From Orthonyx spaldingii (Eukaryota > Chordata > Aves > Passeriformes > Orthonychidae), in the NCBI GenBank assembly GCA_013397795.1, contig VZTJ01004023.1:1609422-1673421 (forward strand): 64,000 bases of DNA, in the 5' to 3' direction. A program made the position numbers and the translations under genes. Positions 50,056 to 62,868 of this stretch are shown here, piece by piece. The notes beneath the pieces were generated by a model. That model searched no databases. It was given only the letters and a program-made list of their open reading frames with translations, and was not told the origin of the DNA. The stretch's first letter is position 1. Every line of letters starts with the position of its first letter.

Positions 50056-50650
50056 TGGCGAGGTAGTTTCCTGCAAGTAACTCCCAACATCAGAAGCCAA
50101 CGCGGGCTTCTTTCCTCTGCAGATAAAGAAAGCTGCTCGGCTTCTCAGCAGTCTGCCATTAATTAGACCAACGTATTGGTAGCACATGTTGACCAAGTAG
50201 ATGGTTTCTTTTCTGTAGCACAAAAGGTGGCAAAGAAATCAACAAGTCTTACATTGTGTGATAGCTTTTCTGGTTTGTTTTCTTTAATTCCTTCCTTCGG
50301 CGGAACGCCTGACCTAAGCCGGCATGTGTGCATTGGCGTCAGCCTTCTGCAAACGGAAATAACGTGCATGAAATGGTAATCGTTGCCAGCACCCAGTCAA
50401 GTGGCTCCCATCCAGGGCAGTGGGATCAATTATTTTTCTGGGAGGCTACGTATGAGGGGCTGTTAATTTTACAAATGAATTACAGAAAGAAAGGAGGAAA
50501 CATCTCTGATGGATCGTTGTTGACGAAAGAATTTATTTTGTCCAGGAATGGTTCACTGTTTGTTTGTGAGGAGAGGATGTGTTTGTATTGTTACTGGCGC
50601 TCACCCTGGAGGCTGCGACAGAGGGATCTGTATTGTTCTCCTGTGTGAAA
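50056..50650. promoter_or_regulatory. Candidate regulatory block with retained CpGs
   Basis: Roughly 18-20 CpGs occur over about 600 bases, several times the local density, including ttcggcggaacgcc near 50296-50309. AT-rich homeodomain-like cores are interspersed (attaattag near 50158, caattattt near 50428). Long open frames exist on both strands (plus 50328-50648, minus 50163-50369) but show no family signal. The mixture suggests a long constrained enhancer more than a CpG-island promoter, because G+C stays moderate. Confidence 0.3.
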
Positions 50651-53439
50651 TTGCTTTTGTCATCTCCTACAGAAATTTGTGAAGTGTGTGTGGAGTGAAG
50701 CATGGCGAGGGCCTGATTTTTTTGTTATTTTAGTACTTACTGATAGGTTTTTCTCAAAGCAGTGGTGCTGCTGTCTCAGTGAGTCCAGTGTGTAGCTAGC
50801 TGGTAGGATCCAAACCTTGAGATTTTATGAAGATGAATTAAAAGATATACACTTTGTTTAATTTCTAAATGAAGAGGTACAAGCTTGCATTCTACTGGGA
50901 GCTGGTTATTTGTTATGAATCTGAATTTTAAAATATAGACCGTGAGTCTTGTCCAAAATATTTTAGTTTCCCAGCAGATTGATGTTGCAACAAGTCTTGA
51001 AAAACTGTCCTGAAGTTATAAAGCATAAATTTGTGTGAACACTTGGTCTCTGTCCCACACTGCTGCTGTTTTTTTCTTCTTCCCTTTTTTCTTCTCTCTG
51101 AACACAGCAGTAGCACAGCTGGAGTGACATTTCCAGATGACGCTTTTGAAAAACTGCCATAAAATAGCACGGACAAGCCCCTCAGCCCCTGCTCCTGCCC
51201 CTCACAGACTGTGCCTGGGCTGTAGGAAAATCAGAGAGAGCATCTGAAAAGCCCCACATCCATTTGGGGAAAGATGCTCTTGCTGCTGTGTGCAGAAAAC
51301 AACCCAGGGAAGCAGACAGCCCGTCCACGTCCTTGCAATGCACAGCAGCCCAGGATCACAGAAGCACAAAAACAGTTTAAAGGCATTGAGGCATAGTACT
51401 TTCCCTAGGAAATCTTAAGCTTTTCTTCAGAGTGATTCAAATTGAGTGCCAGCACTAAACAGCTTCAAGAGGCATCCCGGCTACCTTTGCACTTCATTTA
51501 TTCTGGCACAACTAAACAGAGCCTTTCTTCTCTTCTGTTAGGATGTGAGAGCTTGTGAGCTTTGCACTCATCCATGAGATCACACACTGGGTTTCAGTTT
51601 CAGACCTCAGTAGTAGCAGCTGGTGGAATAAAAGGATTCCCTGAAATAGCACCAGGCCCATGTGGTTGTGCCTGTGCAGGGGGAAGCTCAGGCTTTGGGG
51701 TAAGCCCTGCAATCTTGGGCCTCTGCCCATTCAGACTGCAGCACCTCTGGGAGCATGTTGTGGTTTCCTGCCTCTCTACACCTTGGTTTCTTTCCAAGAT
51801 AAATCAAAGCACACAAGGAGATGGTGCACTCTGGTTTGTGTCCCAGAGTTGGGCTGAGCTGCACACCAGGCAGGTCTGCTCTGGAACTGGGTGCCCTTGG
51901 GCTATGCTGTCCTGCTGCTCTCTGACTTCTGGGGTCTTTGGCTGCAATGCCTAATGCTGGGGGTCTTTACTCAGAGATGGTGTAATATGCTTGAGAAATA
52001 AAGCCGGTGATTTCTTTTCTATTGCTTAACACACTCACTATGTTGGTCAACTTACGTTTCCAAGCCCAAAGCTTTCTCAACAGGACAAGAGGAGTGCTCC
52101 AGGCAGGGTGTCCATCCTTGGCTGCTGAGGTGTTCCTGGAAAGCGTGTTGCCTTCACTGTGAATGACCTCATCGTGTGTGAGCTGCAGGCATATTTAAGC
52201 TGCAGTTAATCTAATTGCATTTCACAATCACTACAGTGTAATTTAGAATGTGAATATACCATGCAGTGAAAGGATGCAGAGCTCTTTATGGGCATGGCTG
52301 CACGTGTGACTGCACCCAAGTGATATCAAAGCCAGCTGCTGTGTCTTGGCAGCTGTGAACCTGCTGGTCCCTGCCCACCCTGGATTTGTTTTCTGCTTGA
52401 TAGAAAGAGTCTTTGGATGATTTGACGCAGGCTGTGCATTGAAGGCACACCTGGCTGTGGTGGTACAGGGCAGTGTTGAGCTGTTGTCTCACAGTGTGTT
52501 CTGGTTCCTGCTATGGGAGCTGGATGTGCACGTTCTCCAGCCTGTGCCACAGAAGCCGTGTGAGAACTTGTCTGTCAAGGTTCCTGCTTGGGGTCTGTAT
52601 GTTCTCATCTATGGCACTGGGCATTTGGGGAGGCAGAGAAAACAGTTGCAGAAGCAGAACAGCTGATTGACCTTGATTTGTTGGTTTATGTTTTCTATTC
52701 TGCTTTAATACTGGAGTTTGATGTTTCACTAGTGGTGAATAGTGGTTTGCTGTTGCTGTATAGTGGCTCATCTCCTGCTCCAAGCAGGGTTAGCTATGAA
52801 TTTTGGTCAGTTGAGTCAAGACTGCAACATTTTACACAGAGTAGAGGTTTAAAACTATGTCTTGTGCCACAGCATTTCAAAATCAGTCAACAGAGACCCT
52901 TTTGGGGCTCCTGTTGCGAAGCAGGAAGGGCTCATTGTTTGGGAGGAAAGCAACCAGCAAGAATTTGACAGGGCATTTATTGCATTGCTGAAAATGGTGT
53001 CCCAACAACCACTGATTTGGACCATGATGAAACCTTTAAAGGAGAATTGCTTTCAGCTGAGGAACCCTCTGGGACCTGAGTCTCAAAACAGGACATTTAC
53101 ATAATCATTGTCAGCATGCAAATTCCTGATTTTTTGAAGCATAAAGGGCATATAAATGTTTAGTAAAGAGGGCCTGATGTAAATTTTTTTGAGTCTACCT
53201 CGGTTGCAAGAGAAACATTATAATGCTGTTGGTATATGGCCTAAATTTAGACATTTGATAGGAAGAAATCTATTTTATATGCATTTGTATAATTATGTAA
53301 GTGTGGCTTTGTGTGTGTAGGTACAATATCTATACATGGTTGACCCATACCTTGTAAGGTTGCCCAGCTGGTAACTTACACACATTGAGAAATATATTGT
53401 CAACCTATACCTCGTACATTTTATGCCTTCTAGAGACAG

Positions 53440-53760
53440 TTTAATAAAAACAGGTGCTTTTCCATAAGAAAAGTTCAGCAGCCATGAAGAAATATGCGCA
53501 GCGTGTTTCCATTTCATCTTTACATATCTTGTAATTAAAGATGTGCCAAACTCCTTGAAAATAATTCACTTGGTCAGTGAACCACATTATTCGGCGATTT
53601 GCAGATATCACAGAAGAGAAAGCTTCGGCATTTTGATTCACTCTGCAAATCGACACAGTGTTCCTCCACATTATGTCTCCGTTTTGCCCAGTAAATTGAC
53701 TCTCATTGCTTCACACCACATTGCTATTCATCAGGTCAAAGTAGCACTTTTTTCTTATGG
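53440..53760. promoter_or_regulatory. Candidate conserved noncoding element
   Basis: Unique sequence with retained CpGs (atgcgcagcg near 53495, attcggcgat near 53590, gcttcggcat near 53625, aaatcgacac near 53648) and AT-rich cores such as gtaattaaag near 53531. There is no simple repeat and no convincing exon. The tandem duplication at 53982 lies about 220 bp downstream. Confidence 0.22.
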
Positions 53761-53981
53761 GTTGTGAAATGTTAGGTGGTAAATATTAAAGTCACAAAAA
53801 AAATTTTTGCAAAAGAGCTATTTGCGAGGTTGATCTTTGGGAATTTCATTCTCGGTAGAGTTATATTTTATTAATATGCTCTAAGAATATCATCAATGAA
53901 TTCTGAGGCAAGTAGTAAAATCAATCTTGTCTCTCTTTAGGGCATGCCTGGGGTGCATTTTAGGAGGCTCAAGGCTTTGTC

Positions 53982-54043
53982 TACTTTATGGAAAGTGGGG
54001 TCATTACTGTTGGTCATTACTTTATGGAAAGTGGGGTCGTTAC
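53982..54043. repeat. 36-bp period tandem duplication, 1.7 copies
   Basis: The 26-base segment at 53982-54007 (starting tactttatggaaagtggggt) recurs at 54018-54043 with a single change (cattac to cgttac). The period is 36 bases. Near identity means a recent duplication or slippage event. Confidence 0.95.
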
Positions 54044-56739
54044 AGCCTGATCTGCTGCACTGATACATAAATGGGGGTTCATCCCACTGTGTGCAGAAAT
54101 CTCAGTGGATTCAGCTGCAGTGTTCAACCCTGCTGCTGGGATTGCAACACCTTGACTGTGAAGGAGGGAGAATGATTCCTGGAGGACCAGAGCAGCCTGA
54201 CATAGCATTACTTTGTTGCCTGTTGTCTGCAGCTATGGCAGCTCATCCCTGAAACCTGCATTTTGCCCCCAAAAAACCCCAATCCTCTTCCTTTCACTGA
54301 AGTCCTTATGGCCTTTGCATACAGGTGAGCCCTGTGTAAGCTCAAGTCCTCTGTGTATCCAGCTCTGCCATAAGCAGTTTTGTCAGGGGCTGTCCACACC
54401 TGTGAAAGCAAAGAGAGGTTCACCCTGATCATAACAGTGGTTTTTTTGAACATTTGGGATGGATTTTTTTAATCTCTGCTTTACTAAAGAGGTGAAGTGG
54501 ATGATCTCTATTTCCCAGCAGCATTGTGTTCCTGTAGCTCAGCGTGCACAGGCTGAGCAGTACCTTATGGACCATGTAGTCAGCAACAGAGCTTGTGCTG
54601 TGTTTTTGTATCCCAGCAATTGCCCGGGATTTTAAAAATCTGCTCTGTTTACATAATGTAAGTAGAAATATGTCCCTGTTGAAATGTTTGGGTGTTTCTC
54701 TGTGGGATGGATTGATCTCTGTAGGGGTGGGTGCAGCCTGGCAGGACTTTGGAGGAGACTCCAGGAAACAAAGGGAATTGCACCAGCCTGAGCCCAGCCA
54801 CCTTTGACCTTTCCTTGCTGGATTTAGTCGCTAGAGCATTATGAGTTGTGAGCTTCTTGTGCTGCTGTGTGGCATCCAGACCAGTTATTTTGCTGTAAAC
54901 ATGGGATATGGAACAAACAAGCAAATTAATACCAGATATGATGGAGAGATGTCCCATACTAATTCACGTGCCTGTTGGTGTGTGAACCAAGGCCTCTGGT
55001 CTGCAGTGCTGGGCAAATGGGCGTGGTAGTGGTTCTTGGTGTTTCAGCAGCAGCTGATCTGATTCATCATCAGTGTGATAGAAAATTTGGTTTGCCATGA
55101 GAAACGTTTACTGGTCAGTGTCATTCCACAATGCTTGTGCTGTGTCAGCTGTGCCCCTCCTGTTTTAGGTGCTATAAAACATTTGTTGTCTCCCTGTTCA
55201 CTACACAGAAGGGAAAACAGAAGTTTTGGGGCTCTCCAGTGATTTCACAAGCTCCACCATTTTTCATTTTCTGGATGGACTGTGTTGAAGAGGAGAATCA
55301 CGGAAACTTATGTTTCTCTGGTTTTATGTGCTCTGGTTTTATGATGCAAAAAAAGGGATGCTAGCTGTGCTCTGTGGAATTTTATAATTCTTCCTAGAAT
55401 TTTGCTTGATCCTGTTGGAGGGAGAAGAGGGGCCCTTGCCTATTGCCTGCAGATGTTGGATCTGTTCGAGAGTGTGTGCTGCTAACACCATGTTTACTCC
55501 AAGGTCATGGGTGCATGGTATTCAGTGGAGTTTAAAAAATGGAAAGAATATCCTAGCAGCTAGGTGGGATGTGGAATATTTCTTAGCTGTGGACCTGGAA
55601 GGGTTGGGGTGGAGGGTAAAGAAGGTGGCAGAGTGTTTCAGTTGCTCAGAAGGTTTAACTGTAGTCTCTTCAAATCTTCTTTTGCTGATCTGCTGAAGAT
55701 TGTGTAATCTCTCTAGCATGCAGATGTTGAACAAAAGAATATTACTGTAACATCCTTAATCTGTCTTTCCCTCTTCCCTTCCTTCCTTATGATCCACTCC
55801 CCATTCTCCTGGGAGATGAAAGTATAAAATGGAATTTGCAAAAAGGTGCATTTCTACTTTCCAAGAACTAATTCTCTGCAAAGAGATTATCTGTATTACT
55901 GGGAAAAGCTACTGCTCATTAGATGTCTTGCTGTGGATGCAGTTTAAGGCGATAAATAAAGTATTCTGGATCCCAGCACACAAGAATATAATTAATCAGG
56001 TATTTGTTCTAATATGACCGTGGAGGGATTTAACAGGAGGTCAGCTGTGTTTAGTAATTTCACTGATAGGGTCTTCCTTCCCCAGATGAAGGATTCTACC
56101 CTTTTCTGGAATATCAAGTTATGCCCAAATTTACATAATGTAGAGTCTTTCTCTTGTATAACATAGAATAGAGGACACAAACAGGAAATCAAGATTTTTT
56201 TAAATGATGCAAGCATAGGGGTAGTTTAAATATTTCCTTTTTTTTTTAACTAAGATCTGTACTATCTTTGATGGGAAACAGTTATAGGATAATACCATGT
56301 CTTTACTCAAACCACACTCCTGCTGAAGTCAAGAAATGAGATATTCATGCCATGAACGTGGGAAGAAGTGCTTTAGCAAACTGTTGAATAATAATCTGTG
56401 TGTAAAGGTGCTATAAATACAACCACAGAAGTGGATGAGATGGTCATTCAGATGTGATGAGTTGCAAAGATGGTCCTTAGAGCAGCAATTTGTCATTCCA
56501 GTGCAGTTCAGCATGTCTGTGTAGCTGTGCAGGTGTTGGAGCTACCCCAGAGTAAGATGCCTGTGAAATGGTAGGTGTCTCCAAAGCCTCACCAAAGCAC
56601 TGCCCCAAGCCCTGCGATTGAACCAGGGAGAGCAGCATTTCCTCAAGACTCATATGTGAACATTTAGGCCCATCTCTCTCTCACCCTGTGTGAGCACATG
56701 TGGTGCTGGTGTGTGTGGGGGAGAATAATCCCTTTTAAT

Positions 56740-57130
56740 GAGTGGCAAACTGTCTATCTAGACAATTTGCATGGATAAGCACAATCCATCATAATACATC
56801 ACCAAAGATTAGCCTGCTTATGAGACTGACGTGTTTTGAAAGAAACACACCAAAGTGAAATTTATTTTCACACTCCGAAGTCTGTGGCTTTGATCAAGGA
56901 AACAAAGCATGACGTTGTTTTAAGAAGACACTAATGACTGAAAAAGGAGTGATGTGTTTAAAAATCTTGATCTGCTGCGGGTAATGGTTGCAGGGTTTGC
57001 CACCAGCTTCCCATTAGTGTCGGAAAAACTCCCATGCTAAACCCTGCTGCACAAAGCTAGCAGAAATTTTAATACTTATATCTCTGATTAAACTAGTGCA
57101 CGTCTATGAAAGACTTATTTTTTTAAGATC
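56740..57130. promoter_or_regulatory. Candidate enhancer with TCF/LEF-like site
   Basis: An octamer-like atttgcat lies at about 56764-56771. A TCF/LEF consensus ctttgatcaagg is at 56888-56899, directly followed by aaacaaag (SOX/TCF-like). Both are matches to published motif shapes. No repeat or exon is present. TCF/LEF sites mediate canonical Wnt responses in known enhancers; that this one does is inference. Confidence 0.25.
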
Positions 57131-57858
57131 AACAAATATATTTCGTATTGCTTGCCTCAGATTACAAAACCTTAAGATCTACAAGCATCAATGAACAGTA
57201 AAATATATGGCCAGATGATTGACAGGATAAGAAACAGACAGGTATTGTGTGTAATAGGCTAAAACCAGCCTCTGGAAAAAACATGAAAAATGGAAATTAA
57301 AACAACAGAAAAACAAAGAGCATTTCAAATTTGCCTTAATTCAATTTTTATTGCTTTGCACATGATGTTACTCAGCCAAAAGCAAGTGAAATATTTGATG
57401 AATTTAATAGTACACTTCTGTATTTGTATGCTCACGTCTTTTAGTCTGTATCAAAGTTAAATGAAAATGGAAATGTAAGAGTTGGCTGTGATATCATTCA
57501 GGCCATGTCTCAAACACATTTGAAAAGTTAACTGTACCAGTTTGCTTGCAATTGATAGTTATATGAAGCCTTTAGTATTTTTATGGGCAAGTAAATCTTA
57601 AGGATGGGCAACTGCTGCTCAAAGGAGAAGCTCTTGATTTTTACGAGATCATTGGGAAAAGAAATGTAATTTCCCCGTTGTGACTTTAGAATGAGTAGTT
57701 GAAAATCATTCCTTTGTACCTGAGCTACCATTAAACCCTGGCTGCTTGGGTCTTTACCTTGTCTGAAGTTTGGGTTCTGTATGGGCAGTCTGGTTGAAAG
57801 GAATGGGTAAAATGAAACTACTTTCCACTAATGCTACAAATCTGAATGTTTCCTTCAG

Positions 57859-57963
57859 TCTAGTTGTACCTATGCATTCAGACACAGGAACAGGGTTTAT
57901 TTTTTCTCTGACTGCCCCACCTGTTTTTCAAGCTAAGACAGCCAGAAAAAGCAAAATTGGATG
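57859..57963 (+). other. Possible 105-bp symmetric internal exon
   Basis: A moderate 3' splice site ('gtttccttcag', AG at 57857-57858) and a good donor ('ttggatg' followed by 'gtgagttg', GT at 57964-57965) bracket 105 bases. One plus frame is open throughout and reads a VVPMHSDTGTGFIFSLTAPP stretch. A length divisible by three would make it a cassette exon. The pyrimidine tract is short and the protein is unrecognised, so this is most likely chance. Confidence 0.07.
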
Positions 57964-59645
57964 GTGAGTTGCATGTCTTGAAAAAACAACAAACAGCTTC
58001 AGCTTTCTGTGTTAAGAGGATTTTCACTGATTTCATAAATGTTCTGGTTGATGTGTCCTTTTAGAGCATTGCAAACATTATATTGAGTGGTCTCCATGAA
58101 GTAAACCACAGCCTTTTACAGCTAGTAACAAAGTGGACATGAATAAGGTTTATAAGGACCATTTGAATTATTACAGCATCTTTCATAGTTAGCATTGTCA
58201 TGGAGCTCTAAGGACTAAAGCCTGCACAGGCACTGCCTGATTATTAGCAAAAATGCAGCAAAATGTAGTTTGAGCAAGTAGCCAAAAAGAGTGTGTAGCC
58301 TTTCAGCCTTTCTGGAGCAGGAAGGTGATCTCTCTCCCTTTGTCACCCACTCCTTTTGGTCATGTCATGCCAAAATATTGCTCAGTCATCAAAATTTCGA
58401 ATGTGGACATTATGTACAATCATGCCTTTTGGATTGTCCCTGCTGGTATTATTTGTCAGAGAAATTAGTATTCATGTGATGTCACTGATCTTTCTGCAAA
58501 TCACATCTATATTTCAGTGGTACATAAATCCTTCTCATGCTCTGTATCCAAGCACTGATCTGGGTCTAAATATAGAAGACTGGGAAGGGAAGGTACAGGT
58601 TGTTATTGCTGTGATCAGCAGTGAGTTCCTGCCATAATCATTTCACCCTGAGTTCAGCACACACTCTCTCTGTGTATCAGTAGTGTTCTAAGGCAGTTCA
58701 AAGGTGTAAAACATCAGGAGATAAGTGGGTAGCCACAAGACTGTTGACTTTCTTCACCTCTTTCAGCGAGCCCAGTATTGTCTTTCCACAACTGTTCTCT
58801 TACCGATGTATGGCTTCACATTGTGTACATAATCACACCCATTGAAACACAGATTCAGGGATAGGGAAATCGCTGTGGAAGTGGTGAAAAGAGACGTTTC
58901 CCTCTGGGGGTTTGTTTGCTTTCTGGTTTATTGACCTGGGTGTCTCATTTGTTGGGTTCTTCTAACCATCTGTATATAACTTGTACATTCTGGTGGGATT
59001 GAAAATGTGAAATATGTGGATTTTTATGACTCGGATGGATATTTGCCGAGGTGCTGACTGTTCTGGATGGCAGATGTAGCAGTAGGACTAAGGAGGGGCT
59101 TTTGGCAATGTTCAGAAAGGCTGGCTTGCCTGGCGCTCTGCATGAAAGCAAACATGATCACAGGAGGAAAGACTGCCAGAAAAGCAACATCTTAACATCT
59201 GTCCCATATAAAACACCTTATTTTTCCTCCTGTCATACAATGTTCACTTTCTGGTTTTATCCTGTACAATTGAAAAGCTGGTAGGGAATTTAGAGTTTCA
59301 TGAATATCTATGTTTAAAAGCTCAAACTTATTACGAGTCCTATATTCCCAGCTAACCGGTGGTTTAACTTTTGAATTTTTTTTTACTTCTTTATCCCTAA
59401 ATCAGTATGAGATATTAATTTATTTTTCCACTGAGAAACAGGGATATTTTTATTCTTAATAATTAAGTGCTGATGTTTAGGCCATACAAACTACTCTTTC
59501 TTCTGTTTTTGAGACAGGCTTGGAGGTTTGTTTGCGTTTGAAGCTTCTGCTCTCTGAAAATATTTTCTCCCAAGATTTTACACACAGGTCTATATACGTA
59601 CATATGTCAGACATCTAATTGTTGCTTTTCAGTCTGTATGGGTCA

Positions 59646-59658
59646 CCACTAGGGCGCT
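59646..59658 (+). promoter_or_regulatory. CTCF-like motif, plus orientation
   Basis: ccactagggcgct is a near-consensus forward CTCF core with a retained CpG at the informative position, in a CpG-poor neighbourhood. Confidence 0.35.
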
Positions 59659-61692
59659 CACAAAGAATAACTAAAATAACAAAATCAAAGCATAATTTTT
59701 CTGCGATTGGGGTTTCTGCAAAAAAGAAATATATTGATGTTTACAAATCAGAAGGTTGGAGACCATTAAAGGAATCTGTTTGCAATTGCCTAGAAAAATC
59801 ATGTGTCCATGGCTATTACCCGAATACTCAGTTCTTCTCCAGTGACAAACTGAATCTCCAGCAGCAACCAAGTGCCTGTAGATGGCCTCACTTGGAAAAG
59901 AGAAAGGATGATGCTTTTTCTTTCTGTCTTTGCTGAGGTGAGGTCTGTGCGAATTATGTCCAATTATAACTGGTGTGCCTGGGACATTAGAAAAATTGTC
60001 ATTGGTGGTACAGTGGGAATAGAAATCTGCTCATGTTAAGGAGGTGAGGCTGCTTAGACCAGAAGCTACCCAAAAGTTTGTGTTCATAATGGTGAAAAAG
60101 TAATCGTTATGAAAACTTGAAAAATTAAAAAGGTAAATTTTTTTTTTTATAGACTTATGTAGCCTTTCTTTTTCTTGTTGTTCATTTGGACTCTGTCTGC
60201 AGAAGGTATCTCTGAAATATATAAAACTGTCACGGGTTACTTTCCTGCCAATCTTTTTTGTAATTAGTTCAACATGGCACAAGACCTCTAAATGACCCTT
60301 GGTTCTGTGTCACAGATTGCACTTTGTATGTTTATATGAAATACCAGGATAAGAGTCAGCCTGGGAGCACTTTGGTGATTTTCAAAGCAGAAAGGTCTCT
60401 GCGGAGGCAAATGTTTGTGATAACTACAACTTTATTAAAACTTTTGAGGGCAGTGAATAAAATGAGACTGCAGAACTTCATCACTGACTGAATTTTTCCC
60501 AGTGGCTGTCTTTTTGGCTGAAAATAGAATGCAAAAAGAGCCAGGCTTGGGTTTTCATAGCATTAACCCTTGTTTTGTTGATTATGTTAAGGCAAAATGA
60601 GTGTAAATCAGTACTGCTTTGGTCCACTGCTGTGTGCACTGTAAGGGATTGAGTGTGCCGCGAAGCCGAGGTGGGCGCAGCCCATAGACTTTCGAATAAT
60701 CAGTTTTCTCCTAATTTCCACATTTTTGGTAGGTGATTGTAAGAGGGAAGAACAAACAATATAGAGAAACGTGAATTTGTGGTTGAAGGCTGCAAAGTCA
60801 AGTTACCAAATCAAGGTGTGGTGCAAAAGTAAGGAATATCTGAAAGACTGATATTGAAATGGTGCATTCTGGTCAGAGGGTTTAACGGGGACAAAACAGG
60901 TTTCAGATAAAACAAAGTTTTGTTTATTAAAAAATTTAAAAGGGATCCTTTTAACATTATCATTAAATTAAATTAAACTGAATCAATTTGTTTCAATAGA
61001 ACTTTAAAGCTTAAGTTCTTCATGTCTCAAAATCCCAGACTTAACCTTGGTTCCACTTTCTAAATCTTAAAATCTTGCTTTTGACACTGGGCATAAAAAA
61101 CCTCATAGATAAGAAACAGTTGTGTGTAGTCACTAGTTCCTTCGGTTCTGGGATCACTTTGAGGAGGTGGCTGCTTCTGAAAACACATGTGATCGTGGTT
61201 TGGGAGCAAAATTCTTCATTTTCTGGGCAAAGAGAGAGGTGAAAAATGAGAAAAGAGATGCTAATAATCCAGTTCTGGATTTCATCTCAGCTTTCCTGCA
61301 GTTGTACTAGTTCAGCCTTGGCTGATCCTTCAGAAAACTTGATTTCTCGCCACTGTAAAGATTTGTTCTTCTCTTCTCACTTAATGGCACAGTTTCTCCT
61401 GCATCACAAGGTCATGATGCACCATTTTCATAATAACAGAAGCATAATTTTAACAAGAATTTATGAACTGTTCATATATTCCTTTGAATAACTCAATGCC
61501 TCTTGTTTACCTTTGGTATGTTCTTTTAAGTTATTGCTTATGGCTGTGCAAACCATTTTATTTCAGTGGATTTTGTAGCTCATAATCTTCATGGAACTGT
61601 ATTTGCAAATTTCTTCCTGGTTGCTGTTGCTGATTGTCCATTTAAAGACCTGAACCACTTCTTTGCCTTGAAATGAGTGACGTTACTAAGAT

Positions 61693-61708
61693 AATTAATT
61701 AATTAATT
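61693..61708. repeat. (AATT)4 microsatellite
   Basis: Four perfect AATT units. The string is also TTAATTAA-rich, which resembles stacked homeodomain core sites but is simpler to explain as a microsatellite. Confidence 0.92.
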
Positions 61709-62831
61709 GAAAGTCTCCAGCTAATATTTCAAATTTTACTGAAGTTTATTCACATAAAGGAAGTAAAGATTTGGGTGGAAAACCACCAAATCTCTACTGT
61801 TGGCCTTGTTCCATAATTTTTCTCCTGAAATGCATTTCAGGAAAAACCTGCAAGTAAAACCCTCTGCCTACCAAGTCAGAAAACTTGGAATTGATGGGTT
61901 TAGTCATTAGCTGCCAGCCTGATGACCTGGGAAGAGGTGGCTGAATGTCGAACTGGTGCTGGAAATGTTTCCTCTTTCAGCAGTTGATGTGTCCTTTACT
62001 AAATTAACAGTCAGCCTTGAAAGGAAAGTATACGAAGCATGGATCAGCAAATTAATTCAAATTAAAAAGAGAAATGGTGTTGAATATTCAAATTCAAAGC
62101 CAGGTTTTTTTCTGTTCTTAAATTTAGACTTCACATGCCTTCAAGCTGTGGACTACATCATAATGTAGTTTTTCAGGGTCCACTCCCATCTCACTGCCTA
62201 ACTCATAAAATCCCTCTGACAGCTGTAGCTGTGGATTAATAGAAAAGCAGAAGTTGGAAAGTATTTAATGTTTTTAGCTGCCTTTTAAATAGAGTTTATG
62301 AACTGGGAATGGGAGCTCTCCAGAGACAACAGTTCCAGAAGTTTGCTGTAAAGTCTGACTAGGTAGGGAAACTTTGTCACTGAACAGTGGTTTATTAAGC
62401 AGTATCAATCAGTTTGATTGGCAGGCACAAAATGTAAGGGTTTCATGAGACAAGGGACAGGATGTTTTCTTTCTGCTGTACCTTACAATGAAAACTTAAA
62501 TTAACTTTTAGTTTGTGTACTACTACTCATTTTCGAACTCTTACAGTTTGGGCTGACACAAATATGATATATCATTAAAACAAAATCTTATATTGTTCCT
62601 TATGCTTCAGAATTGCATGATTTTGCCATCTAAATTTTGCTGTTAATTCTTACTGAAACCTCAGAAAAGTTACAGCGGGTGAAGTTTAGCTCCTTGTTTA
62701 ATGTAATGTCAACATTAGCCATCTTTTAAATAAATCATACATTTGAGCAAATTTATAATCTGTCCTAACAAAAGCACTCATTTTTGTTTGCTTTTTTATT
62801 TAAAGTTTTAAAATAGTAAAATTGAGACTGT

Positions 62832-62836
<5 letters not shown>

Positions 62837-62865
<29 letters not shown>
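62837..62865. repeat. (TA)n microsatellite, about 14 units
   Basis: A perfect TA dinucleotide tract of about 29 bases sits in AT-rich DNA. It is likely length-polymorphic and can form a cruciform. Confidence 0.97.

Positions 62866-62868
<3 letters not shown>

Larger units (their letters stand above)
50651..56735. other. Noncoding DNA between candidate CNEs
   Basis: GC-richer stretches at 51.2-52.0 kb and 52.3-52.6 kb carry overlapping chance frames (130 codons at 51562-51954). An AATAAA near 51999 follows that frame, but no transcript structure is evident. A short AT-rich block near 52.18-52.27 kb has homeodomain-like cores. The 36-bp duplication at 53.98 kb lies here. Confidence 0.55.

Noticed and set aside
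51562..52004. 130-codon frame followed by an AATAAA
   Set aside because: It resembles a gene end, but the frame lacks family signal, overlaps minus frames, and no upstream exon structure is seen.
61693..61708. Stacked TTAATTAA homeodomain sites
   Set aside because: Fully explained as an (AATT)4 microsatellite.
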